From Cocleimonas sp. (GTDB lineage: Bacteria > Pseudomonadota > Gammaproteobacteria > Thiotrichales > Thiotrichaceae), in contig JAKIUW010000007.1 in the NCBI GenBank assembly GCA_021647365.1, positions 41,463 through 105,462 on the forward strand: 64,000 bases of DNA, read 5' to 3'. Positions 6,150 through 15,082 of the stretch are shown here, piece after piece; positions within the stretch are counted from its first letter, which is position 1, and every line of letters begins with the position of its first letter. A model generated the notes under the pieces. That model did not search any database and was not told the DNA's origin. It saw nothing but the letters and a program-made list of their open reading frames with translations. The translations under genes and the position numbers were made by a program.

Positions 6150-7250
6150 ATGAAACGCTCATCCCGCATCACAATCCACCCCGAAGCTCTACAGCACAAC
6201 CTCAAGCGTGCTAAACAAGCTGCGCCTAATTCCAAAACATTAGCAGTTATTAAAGCCGATGCTTATGGGCATGGCGCGGTGGCTACGGCGGGTATTTTGT
6301 ATGAAATTGCCGATGGCTTTGCCGTCTCTTGCATACCCGAGGCCGTTGAGCTTCGCGATGCTGGCATTACTAAGCCCATCACGATTCTACAAGGGCATCA
6401 AAGTGCGGATGATTTGCGCGCAGCGGCGCATTTTGATTTACGTCTAACGGTTCATAATGATCGTCAGCTTAGTTTATTGGATCAATATTCGCATCAACAC
6501 AAGACTGGCTTTGAGGTGAATTTAAAGATTGATACAGGAATGCACCGTTTGGGTTTTCATCCTGATCGTGCGGCTGATGTATTTCAAAAGCTGAGTAGTC
6601 ACTCACAAGTAAATGCTGATCAGCTTATTTTGATGACACATCTTTCTTGTGCAGACGAGCTAGATAACAAGATTACAAAGCAACAATTAACTTGTTTTGC
6701 AGATGCAGAAAAAGGCATTGCATCCCCTACTCTCCTTACAAAAAGCATTGCTAATTCAGCAGGTATTTTAGGCTGGGAAGACAGCCATTCTGACTGGATT
6801 CGCCCAGGGATTATGCTTTATGGCAGTTCGCCATTTGCAACTTCTCACCGAGATGAACACGATTTAAAAGCTGCCATGACGCTAAATGCGCCGATCATCG
6901 CCATACATGATCTAAAAAAAGGCGATAACATCGGCTATGGTGCAACTTGGCAATGCCCTACAGATATGAAAGTTGCCATTATTGCTTGTGGTTATGCTGA
7001 TGGTTATCCTCGTCACGCTGCTTCTGGTACACCTGTATGGATTAATAGTGAGGAGGCGCAATTAGTAGGTCGGGTTTCTATGGACATGATTGTGGTCGAT
7101 ATTAGTCACTTTGAAGATAAAAACATCCAAGTTGGCGATCTCGCCGAACTATGGGGCAAAAACCTGAGTGTTGACCGTATCGCTCAATCGGCAGATACTA
7201 TTGCCTACGAGCTACTCTGCAATGCAGGTATAGCTTGTGAACGTATTTAG
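6150..7250 (+). CDS. alr: Alanine racemase
   Basis: 366 residues, the usual length. The PLP-binding lysine is in LAVIKADAYGHG (Lys35), and the catalytic tyrosine motif GYGATW is near residue 264. Other family landmarks are LKIDTGMHRLGF (about 126-137), ANSAGIL, RPGIMLYG and GRVSMDM. The enzyme interconverts L- and D-alanine in the cytosol to supply D-Ala for peptidoglycan. No Shine-Dalgarno is visible. TATAAT lies only about 6 bp before the ATG (6138-6143), so either the transcript is leaderless or this is chance AT-richness. Confidence 0.96.
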   Translation: MKRSSRITIHPEALQHNLKRAKQAAPNSKTLAVIKADAYGHGAVATAGILYEIADGFAVSCIPEAVELRDAGITKPITILQGHQSADDLRAAAHFDLRLTVHNDRQLSLLDQYSHQHKTGFEVNLKIDTGMHRLGFHPDRAADVFQKLSSHSQVNADQLILMTHLSCADELDNKITKQQLTCFADAEKGIASPTLLTKSIANSAGILGWEDSHSDWIRPGIMLYGSSPFATSHRDEHDLKAAMTLNAPIIAIHDLKKGDNIGYGATWQCPTDMKVAIIACGYADGYPRHAASGTPVWINSEEAQLVGRVSMDMIVVDISHFEDKNIQVGDLAELWGKNLSVDRIAQSADTIAYELLCNAGIACERI

Positions 7251-7279
7251 CGAGCTTGCGCTTTGCTTTTTTAAAGTGA

Positions 7280-7310
7280 AAACTCGATTATGTCGCCGTT
7301 GTTTGGCGAT
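7280..7310 (+). repeat. Short dispersed hairpin motif (ATTATGTCGCCG type)
   Basis: AACTCGATTATGTCGCCGTT followed by GTTTGGCGA, in which TCGCC and GGCGA can pair. A close match lies at 47950-47980 before bioB. Both are preceded by a TTTAAA-containing stretch and neither is coding. Function unknown. Confidence 0.45.
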
Positions 7311-7330
7311 GGGGAATTAGTTGATTTTAA

Positions 7331-7377
7331 AGCACACCCCCCTAGTTTTACATGATGTAAAACTAGGGGGGTGTGCT
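7331..7377. repeat. CACACCCCCC-family repeat, full palindrome (TAG variant)
   Basis: Perfect 23-bp arms (7331-7353 and 7355-7377) around one centre base. The left arm starts AGCACACCCCCCTAG and the right arm ends CTAGGGGGGTGTGCT. It lies between alr and the glycine-zipper lipoprotein gene, about 90 bp before the latter's start. Confidence 0.95.
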
Positions 7378-7467
7378 TACCACTTATCGGCTTATGCTAT
7401 AAAAGTGAACTAATTACAAAAAACAATATCATAGTAACTGTAACTTACATAATTGGAGAAGATTACA

Positions 7468-7971
7468 ATGAAGACACTATTTACAAAAATATCTAAAAAA
7501 TCAGCATTAACGACGGGCCTCGTTGCACTAACACTTTCATCATCATTTGTGCTAAGTGGTTGTGGCGCTTCTAGTAATGAACAAACACACACAATCCTTG
7601 GATCAGTTTTGGGTGGCGCTGCAGGTCATCAGTTTGGTAAGGGTAGCGGCAAAGATGTAATGACAATTGTTGGTGCAGTTGTTGGTGGCATGATTGGTGG
7701 AAATGTTGGTCGAGGTCTTGATCAACGCGATCAACAAAAGGTTAACCAGTCTTTAGAAAGCACACCAAACTACCAAAAAGTAGCGTGGAATAATCAAAAC
7801 ACCAACACGCAGTACGAGTTTACACCTGTCAATAAATACGAAGGCAATGTAAATGGTACGCGTACACAGTGTCGTGACTATGTCATGGATGCTTACATTG
7901 ATGGCCGTATGCAACAAGTTAAAGGACGTGCTTGTAAGAATAATCAGGGACAGTGGGTAAATGCGACATAA
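7468..7971 (+). CDS. Glycine-zipper 2TM-domain outer membrane lipoprotein
   Basis: 167 residues from the ATG at 7468, chosen because GGAG lies 9 bp upstream; a TTG 15 bp earlier overlaps that site. The signal peptide ends in lipobox LSGC (about Cys32). Residues about 45-85 hold the glycine zipper LGGAAGHQFGKGSG and VVGGMIGGNVGRGLD, as in SlyB/YmgG-type proteins. The C-terminal half has TQCRDYVMDAYIDGRMQQ and a final Cys in GRACKN, a small domain often seen after this zipper (surface antigen-like). Such proteins support outer membrane stability; a specific function is not known. A terminator follows. Confidence 0.85.
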   Translation: MKTLFTKISKKSALTTGLVALTLSSSFVLSGCGASSNEQTHTILGSVLGGAAGHQFGKGSGKDVMTIVGAVVGGMIGGNVGRGLDQRDQQKVNQSLESTPNYQKVAWNNQNTNTQYEFTPVNKYEGNVNGTRTQCRDYVMDAYIDGRMQQVKGRACKNNQGQWVNAT

Positions 7972-8010
7972 TCTTATATTAATTAAATCGCATTAAATTG
8001 CTATATTTTT

Positions 8011-8034
8011 AGGGGGCTTCGGCCCTCTTTTTTT
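8011..8034 (+). terminator. Rho-independent terminator of the glycine-zipper gene
   Basis: GGGC-TTCG-GCCC stem with a stable tetraloop, followed by CTTTTTTT. It lies 40 bp after the stop codon at 7971 and is oriented to end plus-strand transcripts. Confidence 0.85.
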
Positions 8035-8050
8035 GCTTTCCACAGTTGTT

Positions 8051-8494
8051 TTACTTGCTGGTCACATTGAATAGCAGAGAAAATATCTCTTCATTCCATG
8101 GATTTACTATTGGTGTTTTCTTAGAGACCGCTTTACTAAAACCATACTTCTCTTTTAAAGAGATAAAAGCTATTGGATTATTTTTATATATCAGTGCCAC
8201 AGACTCTCCGCCTGGCGCCCATAAAAAACTAAAATCAGACTCTTTTGCGTTAGATATGGTAGCTTCTTTAGAAGCGATATCAGTATGTAAGATAGGAGCT
8301 CCACGCCTTTTCATATGTTTTTTCCACGTTGGCAGATCAACAGGCTGTATACGCATATAGGCAAAAGCATCTTTAACAGGCTTTTGACTGCCCACTTCAC
8401 TTAAGTACATAATTGAGGAATCATCTAATTCATCAAGTATCACGTAGCGCTTTGAAACTTCGTTATAAGCATGTATAAAAATGCCTTCAGCCAT
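8051..8494 (-). CDS. Hypothetical protein, 147 aa
   Basis: Starts MAEGIFIHAYNEVSKRY with GGAG 5 bp before the ATG, giving good support for translation. It has no signal peptide or membrane helix. It contains SFLWAPGGESVALIYKNNPI and ends FSLLFNVTSK. Family not recognised. It is convergent with the glycine-zipper gene and stands upstream (on the minus strand) of no obvious partner; the ABC operon behind it reads in the same direction with a 52-bp gap. Confidence 0.6.
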   Translation of the reverse strand: MAEGIFIHAYNEVSKRYVILDELDDSSIMYLSEVGSQKPVKDAFAYMRIQPVDLPTWKKHMKRRGAPILHTDIASKEATISNAKESDFSFLWAPGGESVALIYKNNPIAFISLKEKYGFSKAVSKKTPIVNPWNEEIFSLLFNVTSK

Positions 8495-8546
8495 AATACT
8501 CCACGAAAAAAAAATGACAATACTAAAATAATTGCTTTAATCATTA

Positions 8547-9344
8547 CTAGCCCAGCAACAAACTATCATCACTCAGCTCTTCACCCTGCTGATTCTTCTT
8601 AAATAAATCCAACAGATCAACAACCGTCAAACCCTTACGCTCCTCTCCTTTTACATCAAATACTATTTTACCTTCGTGCAGCATAATCGTGCGCGTCCCT
8701 ACTTCCAACGCTTGTTGCATACTGTGCGTGACCATTAAAGCCGTGAGTTTATTTTCATCGATAATCTGACAGGTTAAATCCAACACAAACGCCGCCGTTT
8801 TCGGATCTAACGCTGCAGTGTGTTCATCTAGTAATAGAATTTTTGCAGGCTGGAGCGCTGACATAAGCAAGCTAATCGCTTGGCGTTGTCCACCTGAAAG
8901 CAAGCCCATTTTATCTTTTAGGCGATTTTCTAAGCCCAAACCTAAGCGCGACAACTGCTTTTTGAAGATTTCTCTATTTTGGCTATTGAGCGCTGAGCCA
9001 AAGCCACGAGGCTTTCCGCGATACCACGCTAGAGCCATATTTTCTTCAATGCTTAAATTCTCACAGCTTCCTGCAAGTGGGTCTTGAAACACACGCGCAA
9101 TAAGCTTAGCGCGCTTAGCCGTTGACCAGTAAGTAACGTCATCATCGCCTACTTTTATTTTCCCGCTCGTGGGCAGTGTTTCTCCACTGAGCGTATTGAG
9201 CAAGGTTGATTTTCCTGAACCATTACTACCGATTACCGTTACGAATTCACCTTCTTGAATATCAAGGCTAATGCCTCGAACGGCACGTGTTTCTAAAGGA
9301 GTTCCTTCGCCAAAGGTGACGTGGATGTCTTCTAAGCTAATCAT
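8547..9344 (-). CDS. ABC transporter ATP-binding protein (importer with PF04392-type binding protein)
   Basis: 265 residues with Walker A GSNGSGKST (about 38-46), Q-loop near VFQDPLAGS, signature LSGGQRQ (about 149-155), Walker B ILLLDEHTAALD (about 169-180) and switch VTHS. It powers the permease whose gene ends 2 bp upstream. The set binding protein-permease-ATPase (11448 down to 8547, all minus) forms an importer of the type linked to amino-acid or aromatic-compound uptake (TrpXYZ-like); the substrate is not determinable here. HTAALD replaces the more common PTSALD after Walker B. Confidence 0.9.
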   Translation of the reverse strand: MISLEDIHVTFGEGTPLETRAVRGISLDIQEGEFVTVIGSNGSGKSTLLNTLSGETLPTSGKIKVGDDDVTYWSTAKRAKLIARVFQDPLAGSCENLSIEENMALAWYRGKPRGFGSALNSQNREIFKKQLSRLGLGLENRLKDKMGLLSGGQRQAISLLMSALQPAKILLLDEHTAALDPKTAAFVLDLTCQIIDENKLTALMVTHSMQQALEVGTRTIMLHEGKIVFDVKGEERKGLTVVDLLDLFKKNQQGEELSDDSLLLG

Positions 9345-9346
9345 AC

Positions 9347-10246
9347 TTATTTATTACCCCTAGAAAACTTTGCCGTTAGATTAGCTTTTAACTTTGGTGC
9401 AACAATCGCAAAAGTTACTAAAACGGCCGTAACGAGGTTTAAGTCTTGCGCTTTTAAACCAATAAAGTCTGCATTCAATGCCAGTGCAATCGCAAAACGA
9501 TAAAGGATCGAACCAACCACACAAGCAATCAATGCCAAGAACATGGTTTTAGGTGTGATGATTGCCTCACCCCCAATTACCGATGCCAAGCCGATGACAA
9601 TAACGCCAACACCCATGGTTATATCTGCACTGCCTTGGCTTTGTGCAAACAGACTTCCTGCCAGTCCAACCAAACCATTTGAAACTGCCATACCAAGGAT
9701 AATCATGCGATCAGTATTGATACCTTGCGAACGCGCCATGCGTGCATTTGCACCAGTCGCGCGCATCGCAAGACCGGGCTGGGAGTTTAAAAATCGCAAT
9801 AGGAAAAAGAAAACAACCAATACCACAACCGAAAATGCCAGCGGTGTTGCCCAGTAATACGGCATACCCCAAGATTCTGTCGGCGTAAGTACGGTAGTTT
9901 CACCCAGCAAGGCTATATTGGGTTTTCCCATAATCCGCAGATTAATCGAATACAAAGCAATCATGGTTAAAATGGAGGCGAGCAGGTTGAGAATACCCAG
10001 TTTGGTATTCATCCATGCCGTCACCACGCCAGCCATCATGCCAGCACCAAATGCCGCAAATGTTGCCAACCAAGGGTTAACGCCCGAAACAATCAAAATC
10101 GCGCTGACAGCTGCACCCAAAGGGAAGCTACCATCAACGGTTAGATCAGGAAATTCAAGAATCCGAAAGGATAAGAAAACACCAAAAGCAACCAGTGCAA
10201 AGACTAAGCCGCTTTCCAATGCGCCAAGCGCTGCGATTGTTGACAT
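9347..10246 (-). CDS. ABC transporter permease, branched-chain type (BPD_transp_2)
   Basis: 299 residues with about eight hydrophobic helices. The N-terminal FRILEFPDLTVDGSFPLGAA is characteristic of permeases paired with PF04392-type binding proteins. Later landmarks are MRATGANARMARSQGINTDR (about 165-184) and GVIVIGLASVIGGEAI. It forms the inner membrane channel of the importer. The ATPase gene follows after 2 bp, so translation is probably coupled. The binding-protein gene is upstream, separated by a 167-bp gap holding nested repeats. Confidence 0.9.
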   Translation of the reverse strand: MSTIAALGALESGLVFALVAFGVFLSFRILEFPDLTVDGSFPLGAAVSAILIVSGVNPWLATFAAFGAGMMAGVVTAWMNTKLGILNLLASILTMIALYSINLRIMGKPNIALLGETTVLTPTESWGMPYYWATPLAFSVVVLVVFFFLLRFLNSQPGLAMRATGANARMARSQGINTDRMIILGMAVSNGLVGLAGSLFAQSQGSADITMGVGVIVIGLASVIGGEAIITPKTMFLALIACVVGSILYRFAIALALNADFIGLKAQDLNLVTAVLVTFAIVAPKLKANLTAKFSRGNK

Positions 10247-10266
10247 ATTTTAAAACCCTAAAGAAT

Positions 10267-10406
10267 TTTAGCCACGGAAACACGCGGAAGGACACGGAAA
10301 AAGAGCAAAAATACATAATCTAGCTTATGCACACCCCCCAACTTTTACATGATGGGTTGAATACAAAAGCTTTTTATCTTTTTTTCCGCGTGTTTCCGTG
10401 GCTAAA
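10267..10406. repeat. CCACGGA-family inverted repeat enclosing a CACACCCCCC arm
   Basis: Perfect 23-bp arms at 10267-10289 (TTTAGCCACGGAAACACG...) and 10384-10406 (...TTTCCGTGGCTAAA) flank about 94 bp. Inside is a CACACCCCCC-family arm at 10329-10353. The composite sits within the ABC importer operon between binding protein and permease, where it could form a large mRNA hairpin that lowers permease expression relative to the binding protein (inference). Confidence 0.85.
10329..10353 (+). repeat. CACACCCCCC-family repeat, single arm
   Basis: gcacaccccccaacttttacatgat, nested in the loop of the 10267-10406 inverted repeat. A similar nesting is seen around 41400-41625. Confidence 0.85.
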
Positions 10407-10413
10407 TAATCAT

Positions 10414-11448
10414 TTACTTCTTCTCAGCTGCTTTCTTAGCTTCTTCTGCTTCGCGCTCTGATTTTGTCATGGTCTTAACCACTTCTTTTGCAGATTGAAT
10501 CAAAGTATCTGAAAGCGTTACACCCATTAATTTTGCTGACTCAGGGTTAACATAAAGCTCGGTTTTAGAAACACCTTCTGGCTTAATGTCTCCTGCTTTT
10601 TTGCCGTTCAAAATCTGCACAACCATCTTGCCTGTTTGACGCCCAAGGTCATAATAGTTAAAGCCTTGCGCCGCAATTGCGCCACGTTTAACTGAATCTG
10701 TATCTGCTGAGATTACAGGAATCTTAGCTTCTGTTGCTACTTTGATAACTGCTTCAAACGCTGAAACTACCGTGTTGTCTGTAGGAACGTAAATCACATC
10801 TACCTTACCTACTAATGAGCGTGCAGCAGCTAGTACATCTGATGATTTTGGTGCGCCTGCTTCAACGACTTCCATGCCTCGACTTGGTGCATATTTTTTA
10901 ACTAGCTCAACTAAAGTTACTGAATTTGCTTCACCAGGGTTAAATATTACGCCTACTTTCTTAGCGCCTGGAACGATGGTTTTAATCAAATCCATGTGAC
11001 TATCAATCGGTGACAAATCAGAAACACCTGTGATGTTTCCACCGTTTGCTTTGTCCATTGTTTTAATTAGCTTTGCACCAACAGGGTCGGTTACCGCTGA
11101 AAAAACCTGCTGTATACCACGTGCTGATGAAGCCAATGCCTGCGCCGAAGGTGTTGCTATGCCAACCACTACATCAGGGTTTTCACCTGCAAATTTCTTA
11201 GCAATCTGCGCTGCCGTTGCTGGCGCGCCCTGTGCGCTTTCAAACGACCACTTTAGATTTTTACCCTCAACAAAACCTGCCTCTGCAAGTTCATCTTTTA
11301 CGCCTTTTGTAGCAGCATCTAATGCAGGATGCTCAACAATTTGAGTAATCGCAACGTGCTTTTGATCAGCTGCGTTTGTTGTTGCTAATGGTAGCAATAC
11401 GCTTGCTGATACTAGAAGTGTTAATAGTGAACGTCTTGTAAAATTCAT
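10414..11448 (-). CDS. ABC transporter substrate-binding protein (PF04392 type)
   Basis: 344 residues. The signal peptide MNFTRRSLLTLLVSASVLLP ends near TTNAADQ (about residue 27), so the protein is periplasmic. Two Rossmann-like lobes are evident: VAITQIVEHPALDAATKGV, VVGIATPSAQALAS, KKVGVIFNPGEANS, and YVPTDNTVVSAFEAV. These are standard PF04392 landmarks. The last 16 residues are unusually charged (KSEREAEEAKKAAEKK), beyond the normal end of the domain. First gene of the importer operon; AGGAG lies 8-9 bp before the ATG. Confidence 0.92.
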   Translation of the reverse strand: MNFTRRSLLTLLVSASVLLPLATTNAADQKHVAITQIVEHPALDAATKGVKDELAEAGFVEGKNLKWSFESAQGAPATAAQIAKKFAGENPDVVVGIATPSAQALASSARGIQQVFSAVTDPVGAKLIKTMDKANGGNITGVSDLSPIDSHMDLIKTIVPGAKKVGVIFNPGEANSVTLVELVKKYAPSRGMEVVEAGAPKSSDVLAAARSLVGKVDVIYVPTDNTVVSAFEAVIKVATEAKIPVISADTDSVKRGAIAAQGFNYYDLGRQTGKMVVQILNGKKAGDIKPEGVSKTELYVNPESAKLMGVTLSDTLIQSAKEVVKTMTKSEREAEEAKKAAEKK

Positions 11449-11546
11449 GAGGACTCCTTTGATTTTTTATTGGGGTTTATCTGTAAGTGGTTAATTGTCT
11501 AACTGTATGAAGAATAGCCTAAAAAATCATAGATGTAAGTATTAAA

Positions 11547-11630
11547 AGCACACCCCCCCACTTTTACATGATCAGGCTCAAAAAACAGAACACTTCTTTA
11601 TTACAGTGTACAAAAGTGGGGGGGTGTGCT
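11547..11630. repeat. CACACCCCCC-family repeat, two arms with 30-40 bp interior (CAC variant)
   Basis: The left arm AGCACACCCCCCCACTTTT begins at 11547 and the right arm AAAAGTGGGGGGGTGTGCT ends at 11630. The interior includes catgatcaggct and a TGTA remnant of the right arm's tip, as if sequence had been inserted at the palindrome centre. It lies between the divergent genes for the binding protein and glnD, 34 bp before the glnD start. Confidence 0.9.
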
Positions 11631-11664
11631 TTCATAAACCATTTACTACAATCGTTGATCTACA

Positions 11665-14268
11665 ATGACCTTACCCACCGCTACAACGCCTACATTGAAA
11701 GAAATCCTTAATCAAAGCAATCAAGATTCACAAACAGACTTTGAGAATGATGTTGATATTTCTTTCATATTAAAAAAACGCAGTCAAACCATTGATGAAT
11801 TATTACAAGGCATGTGGAAACAAGCAGGGCTTGATGAATCATTAGCAGCAAGCTTAGTCGCAGTAGGTGGTTATGGGCGCGAAGAAATGCACCCAGCCTC
11901 GGATGTTGATTTGCTCATCTTATTGGCAGATGAACCTGACACCAAAGCACAGGAGCAACTTTCTAACTTTGTTACGGTACTTTGGGATTTAGGCTTAGAG
12001 ATTGGTCACAGCGTTAGAACCTTAGATGAGTGTGTCGATGAAGCTAACAATGATCTTACCGTTATCACCAACCTGATTGAGTCTCGCTATTTATGCGGTG
12101 ATCAAGCCCTCTTTGAGCAACTGCAAACGAAAATATCTCCCAATAAAATTTGGAATAGCGCAGATTTTTTTGAAGCTAAAATTGAAGAACAAAACAACCG
12201 TTACAAGCGTTTTGGCGATACCGCCTACCGCGTTGAGCCTAATCTTAAAGAAGGTCCTGGTGGTTTGCGCGATTTGCAAACAATTGGTTGGATTTTTCTT
12301 CGTGAATATGGGGTTAAGTCACTTAAAAAGTTAAGCACGACAAAAGAGGTCCATCTGCTTAACCCTGATGAATACCAAGCTTTAATTGAAGCACGAGATT
12401 TTTTATGGAGAGTTCGTTTTGCCCTGCACCAAATTACAGGCAGAAAAACAGATCGTTTATTATTTGATCATCAGCGTGAACTTGCTCACAGATTTGGTTT
12501 TATGAACGATGAAAATAACGAGTCAATTGAATCATTTATGCAACTTTATTATCGTAACATCACAGAACTTGAAAGGCTCAACGAGGTGTTACTTGGTTTA
12601 TTACGTGAGCATATCTTAGATACAAAACAAACAGCCCCTATTCCCATTAACAATTATTACAATAATAACAGCGGCTATTTAGGGTTGGAGCAAGATGATC
12701 TTTTTGCTACACAGCCTCACACCCTGCTTGAAGTCTTCCACATTATGCAAACTCGTCCAGAAATTAAAGGATTAACGCCTGATACTCTGCGTAATCTACG
12801 CCACAATTTACATTTGATTGATGATGATTTTAGAGACAATGAACACCATAAACAGATTTTCATCAATATCATGTCGGAGTCAAAAGGCATCACTTTTGCA
12901 CTGCGCCGCATGAATCGTTATGGCGTACTTGCCGCTTATATTCCTGCTTTTGCCAATATTGTTGGACGTATGCAATATGACTTATTTCACGCTTATACGG
13001 TGGATGATCACACACTTAATGTTATACGCAATGTACGGCGTTTAAGCACCGAAAAAGGTAAAGAAGAACTACCTTTCTGTGCAGGTATATTTAAAACATT
13101 ACATAAACCAATCCTTCTTTATTTAGGTGGTTTATTTCACGATATTGCCAAAGGTCGTGGCGGCAGTCATTCTGAAAAAGGCGCGGTAGATGCTTTGGAA
13201 TTTTGCCAATCACACTCACTTAATGCACACGATGCAAAAACCGTTAGTTGGTTAGTGGAACAACATTTATTGTTAAGCAGTGTGGCACAACGAAAGGATT
13301 TAACAGATCCCGAAGTTATTAAAGAAGTGGCTGACGTGGTGCTCACTCAAGAACGCTTGGATTATCTGTATTTACTCACAATCTGCGATATTCGTGGCAC
13401 CAACCCAACCTTGCTAAATAGCTGGAAACATTCGCTGTTAAAGGATTTGTATCGTGCCACACGCGCCTATTTACAAAATGGCTCTTTAAATATTGAAAAC
13501 ACCAAACAACTCATCCAACAGAAAAAGGATGCGGCTCAAGCACAATTAAACAAAAAAGGGTTTTCAAACGAGGTTTGTCAGGCATTTTGGAATCGATTTG
13601 ATACACATTATATTCTGCAACATTCTGTTGAAGTATTAACATGGCATATTAGTGAAATCACACAAAATCATGATGCAGAATTTATTGTCAAAATCTACAG
13701 AGATAAAACAAAAAATAGCTCCCTGCTCTTTATTTTTGCCCCTGATCAGGCCGATATCTTTATCCGTATTACTGCTGCAATTGAACAGCGAAAACTAGAT
13801 GTGGTTGCAGCACGAATCACCTCTAGCAATGACGGCTATGTACTTGATACTTTTAATTTATTAGCTGGCGATGGTTTGCCATTAAAGGATGATACGGATA
13901 AAGAGCAACTCATATCGTCTATCAAGAAAAAGTTAATGCAAGACGACCTCTCTTATGACTTTAACCAACATCATCAACCACGTCAGTTAAAGTATTTTGA
14001 TACACCAACGAAGGTGCTTTTTGATCAAGATGAAAGTCGTCATCAAACCATTATTTCGATTAGAACGGCTGACAGAGTGGGCTTACTAACAAGTATTGGA
14101 AATGTGTTTAATCAACAAGGCTTAGCAATACACGATGCAAGAATTTCCACACTGGGTGAGATAGCCGAAGATATTTTTCGCGTTACCACAAAAGGTGGGA
14201 ATATCATTGATAGTGAAGAAAAGCAGGCACAAATACGCGCTGCTATTGAAGAGAAATTACAAGCGTAG
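11665..14268 (+). CDS. glnD: Bifunctional [protein-PII] uridylyltransferase/uridylyl-removing enzyme
   Basis: 867 residues; E. coli GlnD has 890. The nucleotidyltransferase motif GGYGREEMHPASDVDLLI starts near residue 67. The HD hydrolase motif is GGLFHDIAKGRGGSHSEKG near 488-506. Two C-terminal ACT domains follow (about 680-760 and 790-865), the second visible as TADRVGLLTSIGNVFNQQ. The protein adds UMP to PII under nitrogen limitation and removes it when glutamine is high. No partner glnB or glnK is adjacent. Its 3' end overlaps the convergent hypothetical gene by 12 bp. Confidence 0.97.
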   Translation: MTLPTATTPTLKEILNQSNQDSQTDFENDVDISFILKKRSQTIDELLQGMWKQAGLDESLAASLVAVGGYGREEMHPASDVDLLILLADEPDTKAQEQLSNFVTVLWDLGLEIGHSVRTLDECVDEANNDLTVITNLIESRYLCGDQALFEQLQTKISPNKIWNSADFFEAKIEEQNNRYKRFGDTAYRVEPNLKEGPGGLRDLQTIGWIFLREYGVKSLKKLSTTKEVHLLNPDEYQALIEARDFLWRVRFALHQITGRKTDRLLFDHQRELAHRFGFMNDENNESIESFMQLYYRNITELERLNEVLLGLLREHILDTKQTAPIPINNYYNNNSGYLGLEQDDLFATQPHTLLEVFHIMQTRPEIKGLTPDTLRNLRHNLHLIDDDFRDNEHHKQIFINIMSESKGITFALRRMNRYGVLAAYIPAFANIVGRMQYDLFHAYTVDDHTLNVIRNVRRLSTEKGKEELPFCAGIFKTLHKPILLYLGGLFHDIAKGRGGSHSEKGAVDALEFCQSHSLNAHDAKTVSWLVEQHLLLSSVAQRKDLTDPEVIKEVADVVLTQERLDYLYLLTICDIRGTNPTLLNSWKHSLLKDLYRATRAYLQNGSLNIENTKQLIQQKKDAAQAQLNKKGFSNEVCQAFWNRFDTHYILQHSVEVLTWHISEITQNHDAEFIVKIYRDKTKNSSLLFIFAPDQADIFIRITAAIEQRKLDVVAARITSSNDGYVLDTFNLLAGDGLPLKDDTDKEQLISSIKKKLMQDDLSYDFNQHHQPRQLKYFDTPTKVLFDQDESRHQTIISIRTADRVGLLTSIGNVFNQQGLAIHDARISTLGEIAEDIFRVTTKGGNIIDSEEKQAQIRAAIEEKLQA

Positions 14269-14844
14269 AAGACCCACTTTTAAAGCGTATATTGAATCAG
14301 TTTGATCAATATAATAATCTGATGAAAGTGGCGTCCCTAATCTCCAGTTCTCCGTGTTCTTTCTGATACTCTCTTCTGATGCAGATTCGATACTACTTGA
14401 ATCAAGATTTCCCCAAAATTGTTTCGACGTTATATCGTAGTTGAAAGATACTTTTTGAATGTTCTTCTCGGTGGCTTTATCAATGGGAGCAAATAGTTCT
14501 TTAGATAAAATACTGTATCGGTTGTTTTCAAGATATAAAACATCATCAACTGATGATCCGTAAGAACTGTATTGATCAACACCAAAACCTGGTTCAATAT
14601 TTTGATAAATAGAAACCTTCTCACTAATGGCATCAACCACTGTCTTTAACTTACGAGGGTTTTGTAAAAAACCAAATACCGATGACAAGCCCAACAAAAA
14701 TGTCAGCACAAGCACAGAATAGAAAACGGGTGATGAGAGTAAATCACTTAACTCTGTCGCAGAGTAAACCTCTTCTTTTGCATTGTTTTTATTTTTCATT
14801 TTACGATCCAAATTATTTTTATTAGTTCTCACCTTGTGTAGCAA
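14257..14844 (-). CDS. Hypothetical single-pass membrane protein, 180-195 aa
   Basis: One hydrophobic helix is clear (SPVFYSVLVLTFLLGLSSVFG, about residues 38-58 of the longer form), with a short basic cytoplasmic part and a 130-residue, Ser/Tyr/Asp-rich, probably periplasmic domain. The start is uncertain: 14844 uses GTG-less upstream context, while ATG 14799 (MKNKNN) has a GGA about 8 bp upstream and keeps the helix. No family recognised. Convergent with glnD, overlapping its last 12 bp. Confidence 0.6.
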   Translation of the reverse strand: MLHKVRTNKNNLDRKMKNKNNAKEEVYSATELSDLLSSPVFYSVLVLTFLLGLSSVFGFLQNPRKLKTVVDAISEKVSIYQNIEPGFGVDQYSSYGSSVDDVLYLENNRYSILSKELFAPIDKATEKNIQKVSFNYDITSKQFWGNLDSSSIESASEESIRKNTENWRLGTPLSSDYYIDQTDSIYALKVGLLRL

Positions 14845-14955
14845 TTTATCTAATATTCAAATACACAGGTTGTTTAAGCTAAAAATAGTTAATTTATCAA
14901 CTTTTATCAAGTATTTTACGCTAAACGGCTGACTACAAGCTGAATCAAACCCATT

Positions 14956-15070
14956 AAAGTACACTCCTCTAGTTTTAAACTATAGCTCGTTAGCTTTTTA
15001 ACAACTGCAAGAATTTATGCTAAGCGATATGCTGCTTACAAACGTCATGTAAAAGTGGGGGGGTGTGCTT
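14956..15070. repeat. CACACCCCCC-family repeat, diverged left arm and intact right arm
   Basis: The left arm (aaagtacactcctctagtttt, from about 14956) has several substitutions. The right arm catgtaaaagtgggggggtgtgct (15047-15070) is intact and of the CAC variant, whereas the left is of the TAG variant. The mismatch suggests two independent insertions or decay of one arm. It lies between the hypothetical gene and trmJ. Confidence 0.75.
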
Positions 15071-15082
15071 TTTATTCCCTTT

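Noticed and set aside
14257..14268. Sequencing frameshift at the end of glnD
   Set aside because: The C-terminal ACT domain is complete and ends normally; the 12-bp convergent overlap is a common arrangement.
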